This document shows positions 1 to 8,098 of a stretch of DNA of 64,000 bases, one piece after another. The notes beneath the pieces are model-generated. The model was not told where the DNA came from. It ran no database searches and saw only the letters and a program-made list of their open reading frames with translations. This DNA comes from an uncultured Sphingomonas sp. (GTDB taxonomy: Bacteria > Pseudomonadota > Alphaproteobacteria > Sphingomonadales > Sphingomonadaceae). A program made the translations under genes and the position numbers. Position 1 is the first letter of the stretch; every line of letters begins with the position of its first letter. The stretch covers positions 30,762 through 94,761 of the forward strand of contig NZ_CAJYTI010000002.1 in NCBI RefSeq assembly GCF_913777625.1, read 5' to 3'.

Positions 1-615
1 AGTGATCTCGATCTGCTGGCAGTTGTTGCTGACGGACGCGGCAAGGTCGAGGAGAGCGAAGTGTATTCGTATGTCCCGCCTGATCTCGCCGACTTGGAGG
101 CGTCGATCTCATGGTATGGTCAGCGCCGTCTCGGGGCGATGTTCGCGAACGGAGAGCTGTTCGGTTGGCACCTACATCAGGAGGCCATTCCCTTATTCGA
201 GACGGAGCCCGTCATTGCTAAACTCAGGGTTCCTGCGCCATACCGTGACGCCGCTGCAGACGTCGCGTCTTTCGAGAAGGTGCTCTCAGGCATCCCGGAC
301 CAGCTGCAGGCGTCACCAGAGAACGCGGTCTACGAGCTGGGGTTGGTCTATGTATGCCTCAGGAACATCTGCATGGCTGCCTCCTCTGTGCTCTGCGATC
401 GACCGGACTTCTCGAGATATTCGCCATTTCAGCTACGTGGGATCTCGCCGGTGCCGATCACGATAGAAGAATACGACCTGGCGATGAGCTGCCGGATGGC
501 AGGGCAGCGCGGATTGCAGCCGCCATCCGCCGTTTCGAAATCGCTCGTGGCCAACCTACATGATAGGATTAGGCCTTGGATCGCCGAGCTGCGGCTACGG
601 CTGGAGAGGAACTGA
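1..615 (+). CDS. Nucleotidyltransferase with HEPN-like C-terminal region (5' end outside window)
   Basis: The reading frame is open to the left edge, so the N-terminus is missing. The first in-window codons give SDLDLLAVV, the second half of the polymerase-beta-type nucleotidyltransferase signature (G-S ... D-x-D). The rest, about 195 residues, is mostly helical by composition and includes a segment (ENAVYELGLVYVCLRN) of the kind found in HEPN helical domains that accompany MNT nucleotidyltransferases. Proteins of this sort are either antibiotic-modifying nucleotidyltransferases or minimal nucleotidyltransferase antitoxins that AMPylate a HEPN toxin. The stop overlaps the next start (TGATG), so the two genes are translationally coupled. 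The defence-type neighbourhood favours the toxin/antitoxin reading, but this is inference. No substrate can be assigned. Confidence 0.7.
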   Translation, partial: SDLDLLAVVADGRGKVEESEVYSYVPPDLADLEASISWYGQRRLGAMFANGELFGWHLHQEAIPLFETEPVIAKLRVPAPYRDAAADVASFEKVLSGIPDQLQASPENAVYELGLVYVCLRNICMAASSVLCDRPDFSRYSPFQLRGISPVPITIEEYDLAMSCRMAGQRGLQPPSAVSKSLVANLHDRIRPWIAELRLRLERN

Positions 616-944
616 TGGACGCATCTACGAGAAGGACGAGGTTCGAGGAGCGGGTACGGGTCGAGCGCGATTTCCTCGTGCCGGTCAATCGACGGTTCGG
701 CGCAGTGGCACCTCTGGCGGGCATGACCGCCGGGGCGATCGCTTCGTGGCGCGGCCGTGCGTCAGCTCACGATCTGGGGGTGGACGTCGAACGCATCACC
801 GCGGTCCTGCTGGAAGCCGCCGCCCGGGCCGAATTGCTAGCGGATAACTCCCGAGATGTATTCGAGGCCGGGCGCCACGTCACGCCAGATGGTCTCGGCG
901 AAATCAAGAAGACGCTCGACGCACTTCTGGGCATGTCCGCGTAA
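615..944 (+). CDS. Small coupled protein of unknown function, 109 aa
   Basis: The ATG at 615 overlaps the stop of the upstream nucleotidyltransferase gene (TGATG), which decides the start over in-frame ATGs further upstream. The product is charged and predicted mainly helical, with an Arg-rich N-terminus and no cysteine, signal peptide or membrane segment. I do not recognise a family. Its tight coupling suggests that it works with the nucleotidyltransferase, perhaps as the second half of a toxin-antitoxin pair, but no HEPN R-x4-6-H motif is visible. It is convergent with the RES-domain gene, separated by about 160 bases in which I see nothing. Confidence 0.6.
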   Translation: MDASTRRTRFEERVRVERDFLVPVNRRFGAVAPLAGMTAGAIASWRGRASAHDLGVDVERITAVLLEAAARAELLADNSRDVFEAGRHVTPDGLGEIKKTLDALLGMSA

Positions 945-1108
945 CGCCAAGAAAGTGCAAGCTCTCCGACTGGTGGGGCTTTGCGCTTCACCCACGGTTC
1001 GTCGGTGCACTCCGGGAATAAGCGGCCAACACCCGATCCTTGCCTGGATTGTCTCCACGCTGATCGATCGACTTGGATCATAGATGCTGCTCAGCGCCTA
1101 TAGTTTGT

Positions 1109-2344
1109 TCATTCCGGGGGAACGTGATCCACTTCCTCATAGTGATCCATTCGGAGCCATGGCTCTTCCTCGCCGAGCACTTCCTCTCCGCCCTGGACGT
1201 CGCGGTTCTCGGCGAAAAGCACGATTGCCGGCTTTCCGTCTTTTGTGCTCGAATATGCCAGACCCTCGATAGGCTTCTTCTCGGCCGAGGCGATTGTCCG
1301 AAAATACTCGGTGATCACCTGTGTCGGTAGATACTCGAGGTGGGGGCCCGCTTGCCGGTCGATCGGCTTCTTAAAGTCGCCGATGAACTCGTGCATGAAC
1401 ATGGCAATCGCGCGGTATCGCGCTAGGTCAGGATCGAAAAGGCTAGGAACGGGAGGGAGACTGCTCAGGTCGACAATGACCACCTGCCGGGTCGTAACGA
1501 AGGTCCCGAGCGCGAACCGGCCGGGTGCCGTCGCGATTTCCGCGAGCGCCGTCGAGGCCTCGACGGCCCCGTAGAACATGGGCACCCCAATTGGGCTCAT
1601 CCGGTTCGGCATCGTGGCGAAGGCGTAGGGGGGCGGCCCCATTCGGGCAGCGTCGAAGTCCTGCTCGCCCTCGTTCATCCTCTGGGCACGGATGAAGGCC
1701 GAGCCGGCGGGCAGGACACGGATCATCCCGAGGCGCTGGGTGAATTCCGCGATCCGCTCGAGCAGCTCGGGTATCCCGTATGCGGCTTCGCCCCAGCTTA
1801 GATCCCTGTCGAGATCCCGGTCCTTGTGCTGGAGGAAGAAGAAGCGTCGGCGGTGTTTGATCACCTGTTTGAACCCCGCCCAACTCACCCCTATCGCCTC
1901 ATCACGCGATGCCGCGAGAGGATCGCGGCGGCACCACTGGTGATCCGGCATAGCGTTGGCGATATCCTCCATCAGGTCACAGTCGTGATCGTTGGGCAGT
2001 TCGAGTTCAATATGCGTCTCGAGCATGTCACGGGCATCGAACTCGTCTTCCGGAAACATCCGCTCTCCGGTGTCCGGGTCGTTCGGTAGAGCCTGGTCGG
2101 CGCGATCGTATTCGAGATCGATCTGGGGCAACATAAACTCCAGAACATCGCTCAAGTCGGCTGCGACAACCTTCTTCCCCTTACGACCGCAATAGTCGCA
2201 GAAATTACCTTTCGCATTGGCTCGCACGACCTTGGCGATGTGTTCGTCGGCGAAGCAGTCGGAACAGACCCGCTTGCCACCGACGTCGTCCAGCCGGAGA
2301 CGTTGGTTCGTCATCTCGATCATCCGCTCGCTCCAGTAGCTCAC
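1109..2344 (-). CDS. Zinc-ribbon (HEPN/RES N-terminal type) protein with C-terminal RES domain
   Basis: A 411-residue protein. Residues 25-55 contain two CxxC pairs (C27/C30 and C49/C52), the metal-binding head typical of the HEPN/RES N-terminal domain family. Residues about 60-200 are the helical acidic part, and about 205-400 match a RES domain, with R219, R248, Y258 (in VPMFYGAVEAS), E269 and a Ser in GLAYSSTKDG in the order seen in RES enzymes. RES domains of toxin-antitoxin systems degrade NAD+. Here the RES domain is fused to a sensor-like N-terminus and has no Xre-type antitoxin gene beside it, as in solo HEPN-RES proteins thought to be abortive-infection factors. The GTG start at 2344 is preceded by GGGAGGA at about 5-6 bases. 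It is divergent from the HEPN-motif gene at 2563. Confidence 0.75.
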   Translation of the reverse strand: MSYWSERMIEMTNQRLRLDDVGGKRVCSDCFADEHIAKVVRANAKGNFCDYCGRKGKKVVAADLSDVLEFMLPQIDLEYDRADQALPNDPDTGERMFPEDEFDARDMLETHIELELPNDHDCDLMEDIANAMPDHQWCRRDPLAASRDEAIGVSWAGFKQVIKHRRRFFFLQHKDRDLDRDLSWGEAAYGIPELLERIAEFTQRLGMIRVLPAGSAFIRAQRMNEGEQDFDAARMGPPPYAFATMPNRMSPIGVPMFYGAVEASTALAEIATAPGRFALGTFVTTRQVVIVDLSSLPPVPSLFDPDLARYRAIAMFMHEFIGDFKKPIDRQAGPHLEYLPTQVITEYFRTIASAEKKPIEGLAYSSTKDGKPAIVLFAENRDVQGGEEVLGEEEPWLRMDHYEEVDHVPPE

Positions 2345-2562
2345 GTCAGTCCTCCCGCTCAGTGGAAGTCCAACCGCCCGTTAGGAGTTTGAGGTTGGTG
2401 CGGGCGGGGCGCCGATCACATCGATCTTCTGGAGGACGATGACAAGGCCGACTATTTGGATCAGCTTCGGTTGCGACGGGTCCGGGTTTGGTGTCGCGCA
2501 GCCCGAAATGAATCAAGTGCGCGGCGGGGACAGCCGAGCGAACGGGCAGGGAGGGGATGATC

Positions 2563-3261
2563 ATGAGTTTCAACTTCACGAACCGGGACCACGGCGAACT
2601 TCTCTTGGAAGAGATCGACCTGGCGTCCCAGCTGGCTGCTGTGCGCGGCCTGATCAGGCGCCAGCAGCAGGCGGATGAAGAGCTCCAGAAGGAGGTCGCA
2701 GATATCCGGGAGGCGGCAATGAAGGCCTCCGGCAGATACCAGATGCATCTCGAAAACACGTGGGTCGACAACATGCATGCCGGCGTCTTCCAGGACGCGG
2801 CCCACAGCATGTCAGCGCTTGGGATGCTCGCGCCGCTCATGGAGACGCTGATGACTGCGATCTTTCATGCCATTGGCCGTGAGAAGCTGGTGACAGCTGC
2901 CGATTTGAAGGAGCCAAGGTTAGGGCTGGCACCTAAAGAATTGTGGGATCCGCACATTGTTGCTGGGATAAGCCGTAACGGTAAGCGGAAGGGCGAACTC
3001 ATCAGGAGCACCGACATACTTCGGGGAACGGTTCAGCTAGCGGTAGCCACGGGTTTCGCACTGCATTTGCCTGCGAACTGGCAAATCCGCATGGAGGCAT
3101 TGTTCCGCTATAGGAACAAGATGTTCCACAATGGGTTCGAGTGGCCACTGGCTGAACGCGTGAAGTTCGCCAAGGATGTCGCTGAGTGGCCAGCTGGCTG
3201 GTTCGTGAAGTCTGAGCGTGGTACATCGAAGGGGCCATCGAACCATGGATCTTCTACATGA
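2563..3261 (+). CDS. HEPN-motif protein of unknown family
   Basis: A 232-residue, mainly helical protein. Residues 184-189 read R-N-K-M-F-H, a good R-N-x3-H (Rx4H) HEPN ribonuclease motif placed near the C-terminus as in many HEPN proteins. An N-terminal helical, Gln/Glu-rich part (residues 20-60) may be a coiled coil. The ATG at 2563 is chosen because GGGAGGGG lies six bases upstream; an ATG two codons earlier would sit directly on that site. It is divergent from the RES gene, and its stop overlaps a tiny ORF start (ATGA). An RNase-toxin role is inference from the motif and from the surrounding defence genes; I do not recognise the family. Confidence 0.6.
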   Translation: MSFNFTNRDHGELLLEEIDLASQLAAVRGLIRRQQQADEELQKEVADIREAAMKASGRYQMHLENTWVDNMHAGVFQDAAHSMSALGMLAPLMETLMTAIFHAIGREKLVTAADLKEPRLGLAPKELWDPHIVAGISRNGKRKGELIRSTDILRGTVQLAVATGFALHLPANWQIRMEALFRYRNKMFHNGFEWPLAERVKFAKDVAEWPAGWFVKSERGTSKGPSNHGSST

Positions 3262-3365
3262 GCGCCGACTTCATTCGCGACACTCTGAGGATGATCGAGG
3301 CGATCATCGAGGCGGCCGGGGCCTTTGTGATCGAACGGAGCGCAAAGATGCGGCCTCTAGGTTGA
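3258..3365 (+). CDS. Possible 35-aa protein coupled to the HEPN-motif gene
   Basis: The ATG at 3258 overlaps the TGA of the HEPN-motif gene by the ATGA arrangement. The 35-residue product begins MSADFIRDTLRMIEAIIEAA and continues as one likely amphipathic helix ending in a basic tail. The position is that expected for a small coupled antitoxin or leader, but such an overlap can occur by chance, and no family is recognisable. Downstream, 3366-3600, lies about 235 bases of non-coding DNA of lower GC. Confidence 0.3.
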   Translation: MSADFIRDTLRMIEAIIEAAGAFVIERSAKMRPLG

Positions 3366-3625
3366 CCGCCACTAGCTTGACCGCCACCCGCCGCCCGAAA
3401 ATTCCACAGTCAATTATACTAGCAAATGAGCGCACATTGATGACCGCGCCGCTTCAGGCGGCGTCATGCGCCCTATTTGGCTCTTGTCGACGACCATGCC
3501 AATCATCCAGAACGTACCTGAGACGAAGCGCGCAGCTCTGTGATTCTAGAGCTGCATAGGGGCAAATAAACATCGACAATGCAGTGTGCAACCTTTGTCA
3601 TGTTAATGAGGGGTGTAGGAGCGAT

Positions 3626-5314
3626 ATGAATATCACGCCGAAGGACATCCGCATTCGTGCGCTTTTCCAGTCTACATTTTTCAAGATACCGAGATTTCAA
3701 CGGCCGTACTCTTGGGATCGCGGGAACATCGAAGAGTTCTGGAATGATGCTATTGGATCAACACGCCCGGACTACTTCATAGGCTCAATGGTAATGTTCG
3801 GCGACAAGGCGAGCCAGGATCTTAACGTAGTCGATGGTCAGCAGCGGCTCACCACAATCACGATTTTTCTCGCTGCACTTCGGGACACGTTTCTCGACGT
3901 GGGTGAAAAAGATTTGGCCGAAGGCGTCCAGAACGTCATCCAACGCACGGATGTGATCACCAACCAGAGGCGCTATGTTCTCCTGACGGAGACATCCTAT
4001 CCATATTTTCAGGAGTATGTGCAAAAGCTGGGTGCTCCAGATGTCGAGCTAAAGCCAGACGACGAAGAGAAGGGAATTCAAAGCGCCTACAGGTTCGCGC
4101 GTGAGAAGTTCAATTTGATGAAAGATGCTGCTGGCGGGGAGCTTCCGGAAGGAGCCAAACGCAAGACTGCAGTTCGTAAGCGGCTCGAATCAGCCAGAGA
4201 CAGGCTGTTAGGCCTTGATGTCATTGTCATTCAGCTCGACAATGAAGACGATGCTTACGTTGTATTTGAGACGCTAAATACGCGGGGCAAGGATCTTGAA
4301 CCTAAGGATCTCATTAAAAATCTGCTCGCCAAGCTGCTACCAGCGAAAAGCTCGGACGTAGACGCGACCAAGATCAAGTGGAATGGTATTGTAAAGTCAC
4401 TCGCGCAGTCGGCTGCATCCATTGATCCCTCGACATACATTCACCATTGGTGGCTTTCTAGGTACGACTACACACCAGAGCGTACGCTTTTCCAAAGATT
4501 CAAGGCGCAGATAACGAAGGCAAATGCTGCCGAGACGCTGACGCAGCTGTCGCAGGATGTCGAGCAGTACCGTCGAATCTTTGAGCCCGACAACTTCTCT
4601 TGGAGCAGAGAGGAAGAGCCGCTTAAACGATCTTTGCGTGCCTTAGCGATATTCCGAGTGAGGCAGCCGACTCCGATGATTCTAGCTTTATTACGCGCTT
4701 ACCGGGATAAGAATATCTCTCTCAAGCAGGTGCGCGAAACCATGCAGGCTATTGAACGGTTCCACTTCATGCATACTGCCGTATCGGGGCTTTCGTCATC
4801 CGGCGGTGTATCAATGATGTACGCAGCGGCTGCGAGAGAGCTGACAGCGGAGAATGACGCACAGAAGCGGGCGGGCCTACTTCAGGATTTTCGGGCAAAG
4901 ATGAAGGCTCGCCAACCGGACAGGAACGTATTTCTTCAAGGATTCAAGGAAATCCGTTTCAGCAATGCCGACACTCGCAATCGGCCGTTGGTGAGGTACG
5001 TTTTGGAGCGAGCTGATGCTAAGCTTCGGGCAGATGCAACCATCAACTACGGTGCTATGACCATCGAGCACATCGGCGCCCAAAACCCTCAGGACGATCC
5101 TCCACTGGTCAACTATTCAGAAATCGGAAATCTCGTGTTGGTGTCAGAGTCACTAAACGGAGAATTGAAGAATAAGCCTTTTAGGGAAAAGAAGGCGATT
5201 ATGAAGAATGCCAAACTGCCGATGGACTCGGTACTAGATGCAGCAACGACTTGGGATGCAGCTGACGTCACGAAACGGACTGAGGCGCTGGCTGCGACTG
5301 TGTATGAGAGCTGA
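3626..5314 (+). CDS. GmrSD-type nuclease (DUF262 plus DUF1524 HNH domain)
   Basis: A 562-residue protein. The N-terminal DUF262 domain shows IPRFQRPYSWD at 21-31, D70-GQQRLTTI (the ParB/Srx-like nucleotide-binding signature) and FETLNTRGKDLEPKDLIKN near residue 200. The C-terminal DUF1524 His-Me/HNH domain has TIEHIGAQNP with H482, then IGNLVLVS near 501 and LNGELKNKPF near 511. GmrSD/BrxU-like proteins cut phage DNA carrying modified bases, driven by NTP hydrolysis. The usual H-x-L-P of the nuclease is H-I-G-A here, while the His and both Asn are kept. The start at 3626 has AGGAG 4-5 bases upstream, so the 14 extra N-terminal residues of a longer frame are rejected. GC is clearly lower than in the core genes, which suggests recent transfer. 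Confidence 0.88.
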   Translation: MNITPKDIRIRALFQSTFFKIPRFQRPYSWDRGNIEEFWNDAIGSTRPDYFIGSMVMFGDKASQDLNVVDGQQRLTTITIFLAALRDTFLDVGEKDLAEGVQNVIQRTDVITNQRRYVLLTETSYPYFQEYVQKLGAPDVELKPDDEEKGIQSAYRFAREKFNLMKDAAGGELPEGAKRKTAVRKRLESARDRLLGLDVIVIQLDNEDDAYVVFETLNTRGKDLEPKDLIKNLLAKLLPAKSSDVDATKIKWNGIVKSLAQSAASIDPSTYIHHWWLSRYDYTPERTLFQRFKAQITKANAAETLTQLSQDVEQYRRIFEPDNFSWSREEEPLKRSLRALAIFRVRQPTPMILALLRAYRDKNISLKQVRETMQAIERFHFMHTAVSGLSSSGGVSMMYAAAARELTAENDAQKRAGLLQDFRAKMKARQPDRNVFLQGFKEIRFSNADTRNRPLVRYVLERADAKLRADATINYGAMTIEHIGAQNPQDDPPLVNYSEIGNLVLVSESLNGELKNKPFREKKAIMKNAKLPMDSVLDAATTWDAADVTKRTEALAATVYES

Positions 5315-5648
5315 GCAATCTGGCTTTGGTGCGCGCAAGAGCAAGCGGACCTGCGGATAAACTAGTCAGGCTTTATCGGACGCATCAACATTTTACATCA
5401 ACAGGGACATGAGGAAGGGCGGACAAGCAGAGCTTAGTGACCGAATCTTGGTTCGCGACCGCGTGGAGCGCCTCCCACTGCCCACTGGCCGTCGACGATA
5501 ATCCTCTCGCACCGCACACCGCTGAAGACTTCGCCCCGGTTGACTCGCGAGCGGGCTTAGAATGACATGCCAGATCCATCTCCGGGGCGCGCGTGTAGCG
5601 TGGGTTGGTTGATAGATCCGATTGCACAGAAGGCGTTTCGGTCCGGAG
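5315..5648. other. Gene-free gap between nuclease and methyltransferase genes
   Basis: This 334-base stretch separates the GmrSD-type gene from the tail of the convergent methyltransferase gene. The open frames in it are short, overlap on both strands and lack ribosome-binding sites and any recognisable motif. I see no clear hairpin with a T-run and no repeat. Confidence 0.5.
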
Positions 5649-6887
5649 CTATTCTGCCGCGGTCTCCAACGTCCGCCTTGCCGCCGCGCGGAAGCCACGT
5701 CCGGTTCCGGGATGCGCGGCATGCTCGCCCTTAAGGGCCAGGTAGACGGCAGGGACCGGCGCGGGCGCTTCTGCCGGCGGGGTGCCTTGCGCCGGCTCGC
5801 GTAGTAGCTCGGGTTGTTCAGTTGTGATCGACGTCCCAAGTAGCTGGGTCCGGATAGCACGCGCTAGCACCTCGCCGAGCAGAGAAGGCACGGCGTTCCC
5901 CAGCTGCTTTTGAGCATCGCTGATAGAGCCGAGGACGTTGAAGCCGTCGGGGAAGGTCTGTAGGCGGGCCATCTCGCGCATGCTCAGGCGACGGCTATTC
6001 CAGTGGAAGGGGCCCGTTGCCGGACCGGGCTGCGCCTGTAGCGTCCAGGCAGGCTGGTCCTTGGCCAGCTTGAGCAGGAACGACCAGTAGCGGCGGCGCC
6101 AGCCGAACAACGGCTCGCCTTCGCCGCGATCGGTGTGGTGGAGATAGTTCTGGCCCTCGGGGATCGAGGGGAGGAGCCCGGCCCATTTGCCCTTGAGCGA
6201 GAGCGACATGTCGCGCGGCTCGGGCAGATCGTGGAGCGCATCCCACGCGGTAAGCCAGCGGCGCCGATTGTCGCCGGGGCGCCGGGCGTCGGGGTCGACA
6301 TGCGTCGGCTCGGGGAAGCGAAACGGCGCGCCGTCGCGCGCGGCGACGACGAGCAGGCGTCGACGTACCTGTGGCACGCCGTAGTCGGCGGCGTTTAGCA
6401 CCGCGACCTCCGGCTTATAGGCGGTGCCATAGCGCCGGTTGATCGCCGCCACTGCCTCACCGATCCGGGCGAGGCCCTCATCTTTGCCCTTGAAGCCCAG
6501 CCCCTCGACATTCTCGAGCAGGAAGGCGCGAGGTCGCGCCTCCTCCAGGATGCGCAGATAATGGTCGATTGTAGTCGCGCGCGGGTCGTCGAGGCGCCGT
6601 GCCTCGCCCGTCGCCCAAAAGCCCGATTTGGAGAAGGGCTGGCAGGGTGGCCCACCGATCAGCACGTCCGCGTCGCCGACCGCGAGGTCCGCCGCTTTGA
6701 GCAGCTCCTCAGTCGAGACTTGACCGACATCGCGCGCGATCACCGGCCAAGGCCGATTGGCGCGTAACGTGTCGACGCAGCGCGCGTCCATCTCGACCGC
6801 AACCCGCGTGTCGAATCCCGCCGCCTCGAAGCCGAGGTCGAGGCCGCCGGCCCCCGTGAACAAGCTGATTGCGGTAAGGTGCTTCAT
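5649..6887 (-). CDS. DNA (cytosine-5-)-methyltransferase of a type II restriction-modification system
   Basis: A 412-residue C5-cytosine methyltransferase with the family motifs in order: motif I SLFTGAGGLDLGF (8-20), motif IV GGPPCQPFSKSG with catalytic C82, motif VI ENVEG, motif VIII QVRRRLLVV, motif IX RRLSMREMARLQTFP and motif X QLGNAVPS. It methylates position 5 of cytosine in a recognition sequence that cannot be read from the protein, protecting host DNA. The start overlaps the stop of the endonuclease gene (TGATG), with GGAG seven bases upstream. The last 60 residues are Pro/Ala-rich and outside the catalytic core. Membership of the R-M pair is well supported by the neighbour. Confidence 0.93.
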   Translation of the reverse strand: MKHLTAISLFTGAGGLDLGFEAAGFDTRVAVEMDARCVDTLRANRPWPVIARDVGQVSTEELLKAADLAVGDADVLIGGPPCQPFSKSGFWATGEARRLDDPRATTIDHYLRILEEARPRAFLLENVEGLGFKGKDEGLARIGEAVAAINRRYGTAYKPEVAVLNAADYGVPQVRRRLLVVAARDGAPFRFPEPTHVDPDARRPGDNRRRWLTAWDALHDLPEPRDMSLSLKGKWAGLLPSIPEGQNYLHHTDRGEGEPLFGWRRRYWSFLLKLAKDQPAWTLQAQPGPATGPFHWNSRRLSMREMARLQTFPDGFNVLGSISDAQKQLGNAVPSLLGEVLARAIRTQLLGTSITTEQPELLREPAQGTPPAEAPAPVPAVYLALKGEHAAHPGTGRGFRAAARRTLETAAE

Positions 6888-8098
6888 CACGCCGCTCCTA
6901 CGCGCGCATACGCCGCCTTGAAAGCCTGCCCGGCGTCCGCGGTCCACCGATCGTCGATCAGCACCTTGTTGTCGAGTTTGCCAGGGCAGTCAGGACGCGG
7001 GTTGAGCAGCTGGGGCAGGGTATAGCGGAACTCCCAATCCTCGGTGACGGCGTGAAGGCAGCCCGCTACGATGTTGAAGTCTGTCGGCGCATAATAGCGC
7101 GAACAGGGATCGGACTTCGAGGCGCGGGTCCGCTGGAAGTCTATTTTGGCCATCCCCGCGGCGTTGGTCTTGCGTGAAACGTTCTTGCACTCGACGAGCA
7201 GGGGCGGGCCGCCTTGCCAGCGCAGACGCAGGTCGGCACCGCCTTCCTCGTCGAGCCGCTCGCAATCGGTAACGCCCTTGGTGCGGCTTAGCACATCGCG
7301 CAGTTTCTCTTCGGCGACCCAGCCGCGCACCGCCATCTTGAGGCGACGGGCGCCGGCGATCAGCTCGAGGATCTGGTCCGGCTCCAGCGCAAACTCGGCT
7401 GCCAGCGGGTGGATGGCGGCACCGGACGGCGCCGCGCTCGCGCCGTTGGCGCCCGGCGGCGCCGTGGTGAACAGCTGCGGCCGTTCTGCGAGCAGCTGCC
7501 GGTCGCCCGGAGACAGGCCCTGCGCCGCGCGCTCGAAGCGAACGAGATCGAGGAAGCTGGCCTGAGTACCGCCGACCAGAGTTTCGAAGCTGAACAGGCG
7601 CTCGCCGGGCTGAAGGTCCTTGCGGCCCCGGCTCTCGCGCTCCCACGCATGCCACCCGTCGCGCAGAATGGCGTCAGCATGGCGCTGCTTGAACTCGAGG
7701 CGAATGTAGAGGCGGGTGGGGTTGTGCACCTCGGGGTCCGCCGCGACGAAGAAGCCTTCCTTGGTGTCGATGCCCAAGAACAGCGTAGTGTAGAGCCCGA
7801 GCGGATCCTGGTAGAGCGTGTGGAGCTGCTTGTCGTCAGGGCCATACTTGATCTGGAAGCTGCGCTCGTCCTGAGGACGCTTGACCTTGGTCGGGGATTC
7901 GTTCGCCAGGAAGGCATAGGCGATGATGCCCATGCGCTCGCCGGCCGGCGTCTCGAATGTTATCACGAACGGCGCTTCGCCGGCGTCTGGCGCGTGAAGG
8001 ATGATGCAGCCCGACGCGCGCAGGGCGTCGAGCATGAAATCGACCAGCGGCGCCCGCGCGGCGCGTCGGACAGGATAACGGCGAAGCCCCAGAATCAT
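6887..8098 (-). CDS. Restriction endonuclease, PD-(D/E)XK type, paired with the methyltransferase
   Basis: A 403-residue protein. The C-terminal region carries the PD-(D/E)XK core: GGAD289 followed by LLVE303-C-K305, with a further acidic residue at E263/E264. The N-terminal 230 residues do not match a family I can name and may recognise the target or form the dimer. Residues 205-235 are a low-complexity Ala/Gly/Pro linker. It is transcribed just before the methyltransferase, with a one-base stop/start overlap. That order, endonuclease first, is less usual and normally demands some other control of expression; no controller (C) protein gene is visible. A type II endonuclease role is inferred from fold motif plus context. 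Confidence 0.75.
   Translation of the reverse strand: MILGLRRYPVRRAARAPLVDFMLDALRASGCIILHAPDAGEAPFVITFETPAGERMGIIAYAFLANESPTKVKRPQDERSFQIKYGPDDKQLHTLYQDPLGLYTTLFLGIDTKEGFFVAADPEVHNPTRLYIRLEFKQRHADAILRDGWHAWERESRGRKDLQPGERLFSFETLVGGTQASFLDLVRFERAAQGLSPGDRQLLAERPQLFTTAPPGANGASAAPSGAAIHPLAAEFALEPDQILELIAGARRLKMAVRGWVAEEKLRDVLSRTKGVTDCERLDEEGGADLRLRWQGGPPLLVECKNVSRKTNAAGMAKIDFQRTRASKSDPCSRYYAPTDFNIVAGCLHAVTEDWEFRYTLPQLLNPRPDCPGKLDNKVLIDDRWTADAGQAFKAAYARVGAA

Noticed and set aside
2346..2840. Minus-strand frame upstream of the RES gene, considered as its antitoxin
   Set aside because: It overlaps the HEPN-motif gene antisense over most of its length, has low-complexity composition and no ribosome-binding site.
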